NCBI GenBank assembly: GCA_020725805.1
Contig: DYEF01000059.1
Location: 1 to 42,657, forward strand
Direction of reading: 5' to 3'
From: Bdellovibrio sp.
Lineage (GTDB): Bacteria; Myxococcota; SpSt-1050
DNA length: 42,657 nucleotides
This document shows positions 14,143 through 23,129 of the stretch, piece after piece (the stretch's first letter is position 1; each line of letters opens with the position of its first letter). The notes below the pieces were generated by a model. That model was not told the DNA's origin, did not search any database, and worked only from the letters and a program-made list of their open reading frames with translations. The translations under genes were made by a program, and so were the position numbers.

Positions 14143-14591
14143 TGCAGATCCAGTGTCACAGAGACATTTTTGCCCAGTCAGCAGATGATCTGATAGAAAA
14201 GATATCAGATATTGCGTCCGGAGTTGCGGGATACGGGAGGGATAGGATTCTCAACAGCCTTCGGGAGAGGGAAAGTCTGAGTCCCACAGCCATAGGAAAA
14301 GGGGTTATGCTCCCTCATATAAGACTTGAGGAGATAGATAATGACTACATTTTCCTTATAAGGCTTCAAAAACCCCTGAAGTACAAATCACCCGACGGAA
14401 CTGATATCTCGCTCGTCTTCTTCATTATGAGCCCGCTCGAAAAAAAGACCGAATATCTGAGACTCGTCTCGGCCATAGTAAAGATAATCAAGAACGATGA
14501 ACTTTATGCCAGAATTTCGGCTACAGATGATCCGGAGGAACTGAAAAGACTGCTTCTTGAACATATTGCGGCAAAGGGGACAACCAATTGA
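14142..14591 (+). CDS. ptsN: PTS IIA-like nitrogen-regulatory protein (EIIA-Ntr)
   Basis: This 149-aa EIIA of the fructose/nitrogen class is a phospho-acceptor that regulates partners without transporting sugar. The phosphorylated His is expected at His59 in GVMLPHIRLEE (the family motif is G-x-x-x-PH-x-R). The start overlaps the hpf stop (TAATG) and the end overlaps the hprK start. No EIIB or EIIC is encoded nearby, consistent with a regulatory role. Its likely phosphate donor is the HPr encoded at 16860-17174. Confidence 0.92.
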   Translation: MQIQCHRDIFAQSADDLIEKISDIASGVAGYGRDRILNSLRERESLSPTAIGKGVMLPHIRLEEIDNDYIFLIRLQKPLKYKSPDGTDISLVFFIMSPLEKKTEYLRLVSAIVKIIKNDELYARISATDDPEELKRLLLEHIAAKGTTN

Positions 14592-15553
14592 ACAGACAAC
14601 AAAATGACATATCTCTCGCCGACATAATCTCATTCAAGGGAGAATACCTGGGTATCAGCCTTCCTTCGGATTACAGGTTTGATATCAGCCGGAGACTCTC
14701 TGACCCTAAGATAATCATCTACGAAAACCTTCCGGAAAAAGATGATAACATCGTTCTGGGAGAAGATACGATAGTTCTGGCGTCCGGCAGGTTACTTAAT
14801 CAGGACCTGCCGGCCTTTATCAGCAAGATATGCTCCGGCACTCCGCCGGCGGCCATCGTTCTGGAGATAGAGAAACCCCAACCGACAACCTGTATAAGTC
14901 TCGAAGGGGCCGGTAATATCCCTGTAATATTCACAACCCTTGATATCTCCCTCTTCTACAAAAGACTCACTGAATCGATCGAGGTCCTACTAAGACCCAG
15001 AATCAATCTGCACGGTGTCCTTATGGACATATACGGTCTGGGAGTAATCATCAGGGGCAAGAGCGGCATAGGCAAGAGTGAATGTGCTCTCGAACTCATT
15101 ACACGCGGTCACCGGCTCGTGTGTGATGATATGATTATTGTAACCCGCAGGAATGACAATGTACTGATCGGCTACGGTTCGGATGTGATAAAATACCATA
15201 TGGAAATAAGGGGACTTGGTATTATAAACGTCAAGGACCTTTTCGGAATCTCGACAATAAGAGACAACAAGAAGATCGAACTCATCGTTGAACTGATCGA
15301 CTGGGAAAACGACAAACAGTACGACAGACTCGGAATCGACGACAAGACAGTTAACATACTCGGCATAAGTATACCTCACATTATCCTGCCGGTCAGAACC
15401 AACAGGAATATCGCCACCATAGTCGAGGTCGCTGCAAGAAACCAGCTCCTTAAGGTAAAGGGATTCCATTCAGCAAGGGCATTTCAGAAAAATATCATTG
15501 ATATAATCACCAGAATGGGAAACATCGAAAGGATAAAGGAGAATAAGGATTGA
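14588..15553 (+). CDS. hprK: HPr kinase/phosphorylase
   Basis: This 321-aa bifunctional enzyme phosphorylates and dephosphorylates the regulatory Ser of HPr. The P-loop GKSGIGKSE lies near residue 157. A His-containing stretch before it (RINLHGVLMDIYGLGVII) and the signature EIRGLGIINVKDLFG are diagnostic. The N-terminal 130 residues form the HPrK N-domain. The start codon is TTG at 14588, overlapping the ptsN TGA (TTGA). Its substrate Ser is present in the HPr of the same operon, so the pair can work together. Confidence 0.93.
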   Translation: MNRQQNDISLADIISFKGEYLGISLPSDYRFDISRRLSDPKIIIYENLPEKDDNIVLGEDTIVLASGRLLNQDLPAFISKICSGTPPAAIVLEIEKPQPTTCISLEGAGNIPVIFTTLDISLFYKRLTESIEVLLRPRINLHGVLMDIYGLGVIIRGKSGIGKSECALELITRGHRLVCDDMIIVTRRNDNVLIGYGSDVIKYHMEIRGLGIINVKDLFGISTIRDNKKIELIVELIDWENDKQYDRLGIDDKTVNILGISIPHIILPVRTNRNIATIVEVAARNQLLKVKGFHSARAFQKNIIDIITRMGNIERIKENKD

Positions 15554-16413
15554 ATCTGGATAGTCTGATTTTCGTCTCGGGACTTTCCGGTTCCGGCAAA
15601 TCAACAGCACTTAAGACCCTTGAGGACAACGGATACTTCTGTATGGACAACTTCCCTACCGTCCTTATTCCCAAGTTCCTCGAGATGATTTCCCTCGGCG
15701 GTGTCGAATTTACAAAGATTGCATTTGTAATTGATATCCGTGAAGGTTCTCTCCTAAAAAATTTCCCCGACACACTGGAATCACTGACCAAGGAAGGATT
15801 CAGAAGCGAGGTTCTCTTTCTGGAGTGCGAAGAAAATGTTATTCTCAACCGGTATCAGGACACAAGACGTGCCCATCCCCTTTCCAGAACAGACATAATC
15901 AAAGGAATCAGGGAGGAGAAGGTCATCCTGAAAAGTATAAGGGATATTGCCACCAGAGTCATCGATACCTCAAACATGAATGTTCACGCCCTGAGGTCTG
16001 AAATAATAAACTATATAAACCGCACAACATCAGACCACAGGATTACCGTAAGCATAATCTCTTTCGGATTCAAATACGGAATTCCCCTCCAGACAGACTT
16101 TGTCTTCGACGTAAGATTTCTTCCGAATCCGTACTTCGTCCCCGAGCTGAAGAATCTCAACGGCCTTGACGAAGGTGTCAGAAAATATGTAATGAACAAC
16201 ACTACAAGTACTACGCTTCTGAATAAGATCTTCGAGGTCATTGAAACAATGCTCCCTCTCTACATAAACGAAAAGAGGTCAGCAATAAATATATCTCTCG
16301 GATGCACGGGAGGCAAACACCGTTCTGTGGCAATGGCCGAAGAGCTTATGAAAAAGATGAAATGCGACGACAGACTCGATGTCAGCATATATCACAGAGA
16401 TATAAACAGGTGA
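15550..16413 (+). CDS. rapZ: RNase adapter protein RapZ / P-loop nucleotide-binding protein
   Basis: This 287-aa protein is of the RapZ/YvcJ family. Walker A GLSGSGKS lies at residues 11-18. The C-terminal motif GCTGGKHRSVAMAE is characteristic. In E. coli RapZ links cell-wall amino-sugar supply to small-RNA decay; in many other phyla its role is unclear. The start is TTG at 15550, overlapping the hprK stop as TTGA, with an AAGGAGAATAAGGA region upstream acting as SD. Its position in the rpoN-pts cluster is conserved in many bacteria. Confidence 0.93.
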   Translation: MNLDSLIFVSGLSGSGKSTALKTLEDNGYFCMDNFPTVLIPKFLEMISLGGVEFTKIAFVIDIREGSLLKNFPDTLESLTKEGFRSEVLFLECEENVILNRYQDTRRAHPLSRTDIIKGIREEKVILKSIRDIATRVIDTSNMNVHALRSEIINYINRTTSDHRITVSIISFGFKYGIPLQTDFVFDVRFLPNPYFVPELKNLNGLDEGVRKYVMNNTTSTTLLNKIFEVIETMLPLYINEKRSAINISLGCTGGKHRSVAMAEELMKKMKCDDRLDVSIYHRDINR

Positions 16414-16427
16414 GTTAAGGAGATTCT

Positions 16428-16838
16428 ATGGTCGGAATTCTTATTGCATCACACGGCAGACTCGGGGAGGAAATGGTAAGGACAGCAGAGTTTATATACG
16501 GTGAGATACCTCGTATGAAGGCAGCAAACCTGAGTCCTAATGAATCCGTAAATTCGTACCGTGAAAAGATAAAGATGCTGGTCGAAGAACTGGATGAGGG
16601 AGATGGTGTCCTTATTCTCACCGATATCTTCGGCGGAACACCGTTTAATATTGCCATAACATTTTTCAACGACAGGAAGGTTGAGGTGGTTGCCGGTTTT
16701 ACGCTGGCAATGATACTCAAACTTGCAACAGTCCGCAATGAGATACAGAACATTTCGGACATTGCAAAATTCATCGTGGAGTACGGCAGAAAGAAGATTT
16801 ATTATGCCGAAAACCCGATACAGCAAAAAGAACAATAA
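16428..16838 (+). CDS. PTS EIIA component, mannose family
   Basis: This 136-aa EIIA of the mannose class has its phospho-acceptor at His9 (LIASHGRLGEEM). LTDIFGGTPFNIA is the second typical motif. The protein is a stand-alone IIA domain with no IIB, IIC or IID gene in the window, so transport is unlikely and a regulatory role is inferred. The SD AAGGAGATTCT precedes the ATG. Together with the EIIA-Ntr gene the operon carries two distinct IIA acceptors for one HPr. Confidence 0.9.
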   Translation: MVGILIASHGRLGEEMVRTAEFIYGEIPRMKAANLSPNESVNSYREKIKMLVEELDEGDGVLILTDIFGGTPFNIAITFFNDRKVEVVAGFTLAMILKLATVRNEIQNISDIAKFIVEYGRKKIYYAENPIQQKEQ

Positions 16839-16859
16839 ACTTACGAAGGAGTGAATAAA

Positions 16860-17174
16860 ATGAAAGAAGGCGACGATTCTCCGAAACCTGGCGGTAATAG
16901 CAAAAGACAGAGTAAAATCCTGACTCTGAAAAACCAGCTGGGACTTCATGCAAGAGCCGCTGCTGCTCTTGTAAATGTTGCAAACAGATTCAGCTCGGAT
17001 ATCCAGATGCAGTACAACAGAGAGACCGCAAACTGCAAATCCATAATGGGAATACTTATGCTCTCTGCACCTTTCGGGGCGGAAATAGAGTTTGTTGCCG
17101 AAGGAGAAGATGCTGTACAGGCATTAAAGGAAATAGAACAACTCATTGAAAACAGATTCGGTGAACCTGAATGA
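16860..17174 (+). CDS. ptsH: Phosphocarrier protein HPr with N-terminal extension
   Basis: This 104-aa HPr relays phosphate from enzyme I to EIIA proteins. The His site is His30 in GLHARAAAAL. The Ser site for HPr kinase is Ser61 in KSIMGILML, equivalent to Ser46 of B. subtilis HPr. The normally conserved Pro after the active-site HAR is Ala here (HARA). A polar, Pro/Gly/Lys-rich tail of about 17 residues precedes the HPr fold. I chose the ATG at 16860 because AGGAG lies 8 nt before it; a GTG at 16851 would fall inside the SD. It overlaps ptsI by 4 nt. Confidence 0.92.
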   Translation: MKEGDDSPKPGGNSKRQSKILTLKNQLGLHARAAAALVNVANRFSSDIQMQYNRETANCKSIMGILMLSAPFGAEIEFVAEGEDAVQALKEIEQLIENRFGEPE

Positions 17175-18907
17175 GCGGATACAGCAAGACACTCAGGGGG
17201 ATAAAGATCTCTTCCGGTATTGCCATAGGAAAGGCAGTAGTCCTATCACACTCTGCCAGAGAGGTTTCAAGAAGGATAATATCACCCGACGAAATCCAGA
17301 CAGAGAAGGATAGATTCATATCTGCTATAAAACTGATAACCGAGCAGACAGACATCCTTATAAGCCAGATGAACCAGAGAGAACTCAAGAAGATCGGTCC
17401 TCATCTGAATGTCCAGAAGATGATTTTATCAGACCTTAGATTTACAGAGGATGTCCAGCACATAATATCCACCGACCTCGTAAACTGTGAGGCGGCGGTA
17501 AGTAAGGCCTTCGAAAAATATTCCAAGCTTCTGCACTCGAAGGAAAAGGCATTGCTCAATGCAAGGAGTGTGGACATAAAGGCAATTGAATTTCTCCTGC
17601 TGCGTGTCCTGTCCGGCAAGATACGGGATATCTCACTACTAAACGAAGAACATATTCTGATAACAAATGATATGACGCCGGCAGAACTCTATTATTACTC
17701 CAAACAGAAAGTCACCGGAATCGCAACCGAACACGGAGGACGAAACAGTCATACAGCCATTGTGGCAAGGTCCCTCAATATTCCAGCAGTAACCGGAATT
17801 CCCAATCTAACCAATATCGTAAACACAATGGACAACGTAATAATCGACGGACTAAACGGATTTCTGATTCACAATCCGAATCAAAGACAGATTCAGGAAT
17901 ATTCCGAGAAGAAGGTGAGTTTCTGCTCATTTACAGAAAGAAAACCAGATGGGTCAGAGCACATATTCGTCTCAAAAGATAATCAGCGGGTATTTGTCTA
18001 TGCAAATATAGACTTTCCTGAAGAGGTCGATACAGCCATTTCACTGGGTGCAGACGGAATCGGCCTTCTGAGGACAGAGTTTTATTTCATTGAAAGACCG
18101 AGGGCACCTTCGGAAGAAGAACAATTCAGGTCATATGATGCAATTGCCTCCAGATTCTATCCGAGAGAAGTGACAATCAGGACACTGGATATAGGAGGAG
18201 AGAAAATCCCGGGATTTATTTCGCCCCACAAGGAGGAGAATCCGGCTCTGGGGCTACGTGCCGTAAGATTCTGCCTTAAAAACAAAAACCTGTTTTTAAC
18301 CCAGATTAAGGCGATTTTAAGGGCATCACACAGAGGAAATGTCAGAATCCTCATTCCAATGGTGTCGAGGATTGAAGAGATAGAAGAGACACTTAATATA
18401 ATAAACGAGGCAAAGACGATACTCAGACAGGAGAATAAAAAATTCGACCCGGATATCAAGACAGGGATAATGCTCGAGATTCCGTCTATGATATTTATCC
18501 TCGAAGATATTACCGGATATGTGGATTTTGTGAGCCTCGGGACAAACGACCTGGTTCAGTTTATAATGGCGGCTGACAGAGGAAATATAGAACTATTTGA
18601 TTCGGCCTCATCCCTCAATCCTGCAATTATACGTGTGCTCTCATTGATTTTCGAAAAAATTCAGAAAACACAAAAACCGGTATATGTCTGCGGCGAGATG
18701 GCAGCGGAGGAGGAAAACATTGCCGTCCTTCTGGGAATCGGATACAGACGCCTCTCAATGTCCCCCGCCAACATACCGTTTTTCGAAAACTTTATCAGAA
18801 GACTCGAAATACAAAAGGCAGCATCTCTTGTGAAAGAGATAATTTCTATGAAATCCGAGAAGGAGATCAAACCCGCAATAGAGAGGTTTCTGAATGAAAA
18901 CAACTGA
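17171..18907 (+). CDS. ptsI: PTS enzyme I (phosphoenolpyruvate-protein phosphotransferase)
   Basis: This 578-aa enzyme starts the PTS relay by moving phosphate from PEP to HPr. The phospho-His is His194 in GGRNSHTAIVAR, where Asn replaces the usual Thr. The PEP-binding barrel contains ADGIGLLRTEF, the Arg-rich DIGGEK region and the catalytic Cys507 in VYVCGEMAAE. The length is normal for EI without a GAF domain, so this is not PtsP. It overlaps HPr by 4 nt at its start and the next exported-protein gene by 14 nt at its end. Confidence 0.95.
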   Translation: MSGYSKTLRGIKISSGIAIGKAVVLSHSAREVSRRIISPDEIQTEKDRFISAIKLITEQTDILISQMNQRELKKIGPHLNVQKMILSDLRFTEDVQHIISTDLVNCEAAVSKAFEKYSKLLHSKEKALLNARSVDIKAIEFLLLRVLSGKIRDISLLNEEHILITNDMTPAELYYYSKQKVTGIATEHGGRNSHTAIVARSLNIPAVTGIPNLTNIVNTMDNVIIDGLNGFLIHNPNQRQIQEYSEKKVSFCSFTERKPDGSEHIFVSKDNQRVFVYANIDFPEEVDTAISLGADGIGLLRTEFYFIERPRAPSEEEQFRSYDAIASRFYPREVTIRTLDIGGEKIPGFISPHKEENPALGLRAVRFCLKNKNLFLTQIKAILRASHRGNVRILIPMVSRIEEIEETLNIINEAKTILRQENKKFDPDIKTGIMLEIPSMIFILEDITGYVDFVSLGTNDLVQFIMAADRGNIELFDSASSLNPAIIRVLSLIFEKIQKTQKPVYVCGEMAAEEENIAVLLGIGYRRLSMSPANIPFFENFIRRLEIQKAASLVKEIISMKSEKEIKPAIERFLNENN

Positions 18908-19565
18908 AAAAATCACTATTCTGCTGATTTCGGTCTTTGTCATGTCAGCCTATATCCTGCCCCACTGGTTTATTATAAAGGAGTCTGCATCTGTAAGAAG
19001 CAGATTCAGCATAAAGAAGTTCAGTTTCGAGGCAAATGCGGTATATAAGGACTCAGAGACATCACTAAGCTGCGATGCCGATTTTTCTATAAACAGGGAT
19101 GAGAGACTTCTGGACATAAAAATCACCTGTGACAATACAGTCTCGGAGTTCAGATTTAAGGACCAGAAACCAGTATCGCAGAACATCAAAGCAGACGGAA
19201 AGCATTTTATCAAGGCACTGACGCTGCTTGCCGAAAACGAAGACCTGATTTTACCGCTTCCGGTCTCTTCGGAAAGACTGAAAACCAGAATCTGTAATAT
19301 CGCTACCGACTGCAGTGAGGTAAAATACAAAAGGCTGGGCGGCGTTATCAATTACCAGTTCATATCAAAGGAAACGGGCAGCTACTATCTGATTGAGAAA
19401 GAGAGTCTTCTGCCCTCTGCCCTCTTTCTGAAAGATAAAAACGTCAGTATCGAGGCCAAAAAATATTACGCATTCTCAACAAATATAAAATTTCCGTCCG
19501 TTATAGAGATACAGACAGACAAGCAGACTCTTATACTCAATATAGAAGATATCGAAATCGACTGA
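18894..19565 (+). CDS. Exported protein of unknown function (possibly LolA-like fold), 223 aa
   Basis: Family not recognised. An N-terminal hydrophobic segment (residues about 7-27) is a signal peptide or membrane anchor without a lipobox Cys. The remaining 190 or so residues alternate polar and apolar positions as in beta-sheet proteins. The last third (YYLIEKESLLPSALFL, FPSVIEIQ) resembles the outer-membrane lipoprotein-sorting fold of LolA-like proteins, but this is only a pattern impression. Three Cys in the mature part might form disulphides. The start overlaps ptsI by 14 nt, so it is translated from the PTS operon. Confidence 0.7.
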   Translation: MKTTEKITILLISVFVMSAYILPHWFIIKESASVRSRFSIKKFSFEANAVYKDSETSLSCDADFSINRDERLLDIKITCDNTVSEFRFKDQKPVSQNIKADGKHFIKALTLLAENEDLILPLPVSSERLKTRICNIATDCSEVKYKRLGGVINYQFISKETGSYYLIEKESLLPSALFLKDKNVSIEAKKYYAFSTNIKFPSVIEIQTDKQTLILNIEDIEID

Positions 19566-19591
19566 CCAGAAGAAAAGGAAAGGAGTAAACC

Positions 19592-20218
19592 ATGCTTTGC
19601 AAAAGAGCAGCATTTGTGAGTGCATCTGAAGAGAGACTCGAAAAACTGATTATAAGAAGGATATCTGCAACCGATAAGGGGAAGAAGGAGATAGACACCC
19701 AGATATGGGACCTGTTCGGTGAAAAACTTGCAATAATGTTTACTGACCTTTCCGGGTTTTCAAGGAATACGGCAAAATTCGGTATAATACATTTTCTGCA
19801 GACGATTTACGAATCCGAGAGAATACTGACTCCTCTCATCGAGTCTCATAACGGCATTCTGATAAAGACCGAGGGCGACAGTATGCTTGTAATATTCAAG
19901 AATCCGAACAATGCCCTTGAGTGTGCGATAAGTATGCAGAATACGGTCAGAAAATACAACAGGGGGAGAACGGCCGAGGAACAGGTTCTCCTGTGCATAG
20001 GACTCGGATACGGGGACGTTCTCAAAATCGGTGATTCGGACATATTCGGATATGAAGTAAACCTTGCAAGCAAGCTGGGCGAAGATACCGCAAAGGCATA
20101 CGAGATTCTGGCATCGGAAAATTTCATCAATAATATCGTCAGAAAACGTATCAGGACCGAGGCACTTGACGAAAAGATATTCAGTGGTATCGGGAAGGGA
20201 TTCAGAATTATCTACTGA
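19592..20218 (+). CDS. Class III adenylate/guanylate cyclase domain protein
   Basis: This 208-aa protein is made up largely of a class III nucleotide cyclase catalytic domain. It would make cAMP (or cGMP) in the cytoplasm. Metal-binding Asp residues are visible in MFTDLSGFS and KTEGDSMLVIF. GLGYGDV and FGYEVNLASKLGEDTAK correspond to the transition-state region, with Lys where the usual catalytic Arg stands next to it (ASK, not A-x-R). No sensor domain is attached beyond about 45 N-terminal residues. It is the last gene of the rpoN-PTS operon (SD AAAGGAG), so PTS state could control cAMP through partner proteins. That is inference. Confidence 0.85.
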   Translation: MLCKRAAFVSASEERLEKLIIRRISATDKGKKEIDTQIWDLFGEKLAIMFTDLSGFSRNTAKFGIIHFLQTIYESERILTPLIESHNGILIKTEGDSMLVIFKNPNNALECAISMQNTVRKYNRGRTAEEQVLLCIGLGYGDVLKIGDSDIFGYEVNLASKLGEDTAKAYEILASENFINNIVRKRIRTEALDEKIFSGIGKGFRIIY

Positions 20219-20230
20219 TATCAACAGATA
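20209..20230. other. Near-perfect palindrome between convergent genes
   Basis: TATCT-ac-TGATATCA-ac-AGATA spans the end of the cyclase gene and the 18-bp gap to the convergent pyrophosphorylase gene. It reads nearly the same on both strands. No T-run follows on either side, so use as a bidirectional terminator is uncertain. Confidence 0.35.
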
Positions 20231-20236
20231 GGCCGC

Positions 20237-21949
20237 TCAGATTTCGGTCTTCTGGTCAGATTCAACCGTCAGATTCATTTCACCGCTCAGTTCACCCGAA
20301 TTGACAATGAGTATACCCCCCTTCCTGATTCGGACGGATATTCTGGAACCAGCCCTGATTCTGAGAGGTTTGCTGATGTGTATCTTCGATGCACTCTTTA
20401 TATCGGGCTTTGCGGAATTCGAAATATAATCATAGTCGAAAATACCAAAGGGGTTTTCGCAGATGATTCTGAGAACAGCCCCTTTTTCAAGAACAAGTCC
20501 CCTGTTTATCAGGAGAAATCCTCCGTCTGCATCGAGGCAGCCCCTGAAGAAGAGTAGCGAATCCTCCTCCATTACAAGATTTCTCAGTCTGTGATTATCC
20601 CTCTCGTCAAGGATAAAGGAGGGAGAGAGGTCAAGCACCGAGCCCCTGTGAAATTTGCAGCTGTCATCCAGAATCGTTTTGTAATATCTGTTGAGCCCCT
20701 CAATCGTTGTCTCGACCGAATCCGTACCTCTGACATTCTTTGTCGGCAGAAAGAATCCGCTCCTCTCAAGACCTATGAGTGCCACACGGCCTTTCTCAAG
20801 AACCGTAACGATATCCTGATTGAGCCACTCGAGCGAACTTGTTAGAATTTCCCTGCCTCTGACCTTTATCTTCTTGTCCCGGTACACAATCGGGGAAAAC
20901 TTCTTCTCAGCAACAGAGAGGCTTGCGATATTTACATTTATGTGTCCGCAGGAGAAGAGAAGTTCTCCTCTCTCGCTTCTTGCGTTCCTCATCTGGGGTG
21001 TGAGGAGATTGTATTCTATAACCCTGTATGATGATGTCGAGGTATCCTCAGATACGACACCTATCTTCTCAGACGGGTCAGTCTTTTCGACTACCGATGA
21101 AGTAAAGTCTGATACAGATGAAAAATGATACCCTATCCTTACCGGGTCGAAGAATCTGGCAAGCGGGTTATCGACATTAAACATCACTATCGCCTCGACT
21201 CCCCTTATAATCAGTTCTTCCCTGAGGTGAGACTCTAAGAGTGCCCTGTACACTCCCCCGTGTCCGTCTCCGGTTGTTATTATCTTCTCTCCGTCAAAGA
21301 TCATATCACCATCGGGGTCAAGTCTCGGGTTCTCCTGCTGTCTTAAGAAGAAGACAGCCCTCCTCATAAGTCCGAAGTAGTCATTCTCCTCGAAATACCT
21401 CCTGATATAATGCTCGGTAAGACTGCTCACCATTACAATGAGATTGATTATTGTCCTGTACTCATACTGAAGTCTCAGTATCTGCTCTGCAAAGAGATGA
21501 ATGAATGTAAAATAACCTGACGGTGTGACAGGAATAAGTCCCTTCGGTATCCCCGAATCATCTCCAGTATCGATACCGAATTTCTTCAGACATATTTCCC
21601 TCAGTTCGGGATACTGTTCCTTGAGCCTTGTTGCCGCACCACCGCTGAATATCAGAAAAGCGACTTTACCGCTTTTGATAATATCCGTGCCGGTTCTTAT
21701 ATAATTTTTCAGGTCTGCATAGGATGCGGCGGCACTGAAAGGGACAGGCCTGAGAGATGACAAATCAGGTGAAGAATTACCTTTCTTGAGCAGATACCTG
21801 AGCAGATTTACATTGTCCAGATTTATACCCGAAAGAGAATTCAGAAACCTCTCTGCCTCATTCTCATCATTCATATTGACATATTTGTTAATCACACCGT
21901 CGAGTGATTTGTTTTTCAGTATATCAATCAGATGGGAGTCTCTGCGCAT
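20237..21949 (-). CDS. UDP-sugar / UDP-N-acetylglucosamine pyrophosphorylase-like protein (UDPGP family)
   Basis: This 570-aa nucleotidyltransferase belongs to the eukaryote-type UDPGP family (UAP1, UGPase, USPase), which converts sugar-1-phosphate plus UTP to UDP-sugar. The nucleotide-binding loop is FSGGAATRLKEQYPE followed by GIPKGLIPV. TTGDGHGGVYRAL and MFNVDNPLARFFDP supply the uridine- and metal-binding region. The C-terminal 100 residues look like a beta-helix or beta-rich domain. The start at 21949 has an AAGGTG SD; an in-frame ATG at 22018 would lie inside galK. It follows galK by 11 nt, so its substrate may be galactose-1-phosphate. UDP-GlcNAc or UDP-Glc synthesis remains possible. 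Confidence 0.8.
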   Translation of the reverse strand: MRRDSHLIDILKNKSLDGVINKYVNMNDENEAERFLNSLSGINLDNVNLLRYLLKKGNSSPDLSSLRPVPFSAAASYADLKNYIRTGTDIIKSGKVAFLIFSGGAATRLKEQYPELREICLKKFGIDTGDDSGIPKGLIPVTPSGYFTFIHLFAEQILRLQYEYRTIINLIVMVSSLTEHYIRRYFEENDYFGLMRRAVFFLRQQENPRLDPDGDMIFDGEKIITTGDGHGGVYRALLESHLREELIIRGVEAIVMFNVDNPLARFFDPVRIGYHFSSVSDFTSSVVEKTDPSEKIGVVSEDTSTSSYRVIEYNLLTPQMRNARSERGELLFSCGHINVNIASLSVAEKKFSPIVYRDKKIKVRGREILTSSLEWLNQDIVTVLEKGRVALIGLERSGFFLPTKNVRGTDSVETTIEGLNRYYKTILDDSCKFHRGSVLDLSPSFILDERDNHRLRNLVMEEDSLLFFRGCLDADGGFLLINRGLVLEKGAVLRIICENPFGIFDYDYISNSAKPDIKSASKIHISKPLRIRAGSRISVRIRKGGILIVNSGELSGEMNLTVESDQKTEI

Positions 21950-21960
21950 ATAAACACCTT

Positions 21961-23118
21961 CTACAATTTTACCGAGACGAGTCCGTCGGAAGGCTTGCCT
22001 GCGATATACACCTCGCACTCCTTACCGAAGGCTAAGCGGTATTTCTCTCTTATAAAAGCCGAAAACCCGTTTTCAAAACCATCTTTTATAAGGGTAACGG
22101 CACACCCGCCGAATCCCGCACCTGTCATCCTCGCCGCTAAAGTCCCGCTGAATTTATATGCCTCATCGACAATGAGATTCAGTTCGTCACAGGAGACCTC
22201 ATATTCATCTCTGAGACCTTTGTGGCCCTCATAAAAGAGCCTTCCTACCTCACCAAGATTTTCGGAATTCATCATATCAAAGACCATATCCACCCTTTTA
22301 ATCTCTTCAATCACATATTTGCCGCGTCTGAAGATAACATCACTGACATTTTTCCTGACTCTGCCGAGCATATCCTCATTTACGTCCCTGAGCGATCTGA
22401 CTTCAGGAAAAATCTTTTTTATCTCATTTAAGAGTTCTCTGCACTCTGTCTGCCTCTTTTCGTATTCAGATTTTGCAAGCTGTCTTTTTATCATAGTGTT
22501 TACCACCACTATAGAGATACCCGAAGGCATACTGCAATAATCCACAGACAGGTCCCGGCAATCGATCCTTACGAGCCTGTTCTCCTTTCCAGAGACAATG
22601 GCCATCTGGTCCATAATCCCGCAGGGGACTCCGGCATAGTTATTCTCAGCCATTCGGGCAATCCTTGCGATTTCCCTTCTCTCGAGATTGAGTCTGTAAA
22701 CCTGAGAGATGAGCTCTATAAGTCCGCAGCAGAAAGATGCCGAACTGGAAAGCCCTGAACCGACAGGCAGATCACCGTCGATTACAAAATTTATACCCTT
22801 GATAAAATGACCCGAATCGATTACAGAACGGCATACACCGTAAAGATATGCACCGCTCGACCCCTTCTCGTAGATATTGGACCCGTCTATATTTACCCTG
22901 AATTCGTTACCGGAGGAGATACTATAACCGGTCGCTTCATAACTGCCCGAGGAGGCTCCCACAAGGATATTTTTCAGGGATATTGCGCATGGCAAAACAA
23001 CTCCCTCGTGATAATCGATATGTTCGCCTATAAGATTTACTCTCCCGGACGATGAAACAAAAAACTGAGGTTTCTGATGGAAACGGGCTTCGAATTCCTT
23101 TACTAATTTTGAGTACAT
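21961..23118 (-). CDS. galK: Galactokinase
   Basis: This 385-aa GHMP kinase phosphorylates galactose to galactose-1-phosphate with ATP. The galactokinase signature GRVNLIGEHIDYHEG lies at residues 25-39. The ATP loop PVGSGLSSSASF and the C-terminal GFGGCAV motif are both present. Length is normal. The SD AAGGAAAG lies just after a perfect inverted repeat in the leader (23130-23151). The next gene is the UDP-sugar pyrophosphorylase-like gene; no galT or galE is in the window. In the signature the usual Thr of GEHTDY is Ile, as in some related GHMP kinases, so a galactose-like substrate is also possible. Confidence 0.9.
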   Translation of the reverse strand: MYSKLVKEFEARFHQKPQFFVSSSGRVNLIGEHIDYHEGVVLPCAISLKNILVGASSGSYEATGYSISSGNEFRVNIDGSNIYEKGSSGAYLYGVCRSVIDSGHFIKGINFVIDGDLPVGSGLSSSASFCCGLIELISQVYRLNLERREIARIARMAENNYAGVPCGIMDQMAIVSGKENRLVRIDCRDLSVDYCSMPSGISIVVVNTMIKRQLAKSEYEKRQTECRELLNEIKKIFPEVRSLRDVNEDMLGRVRKNVSDVIFRRGKYVIEEIKRVDMVFDMMNSENLGEVGRLFYEGHKGLRDEYEVSCDELNLIVDEAYKFSGTLAARMTGAGFGGCAVTLIKDGFENGFSAFIREKYRLAFGKECEVYIAGKPSDGLVSVKL

Positions 23119-23129
23119 AATGCTTTCCT

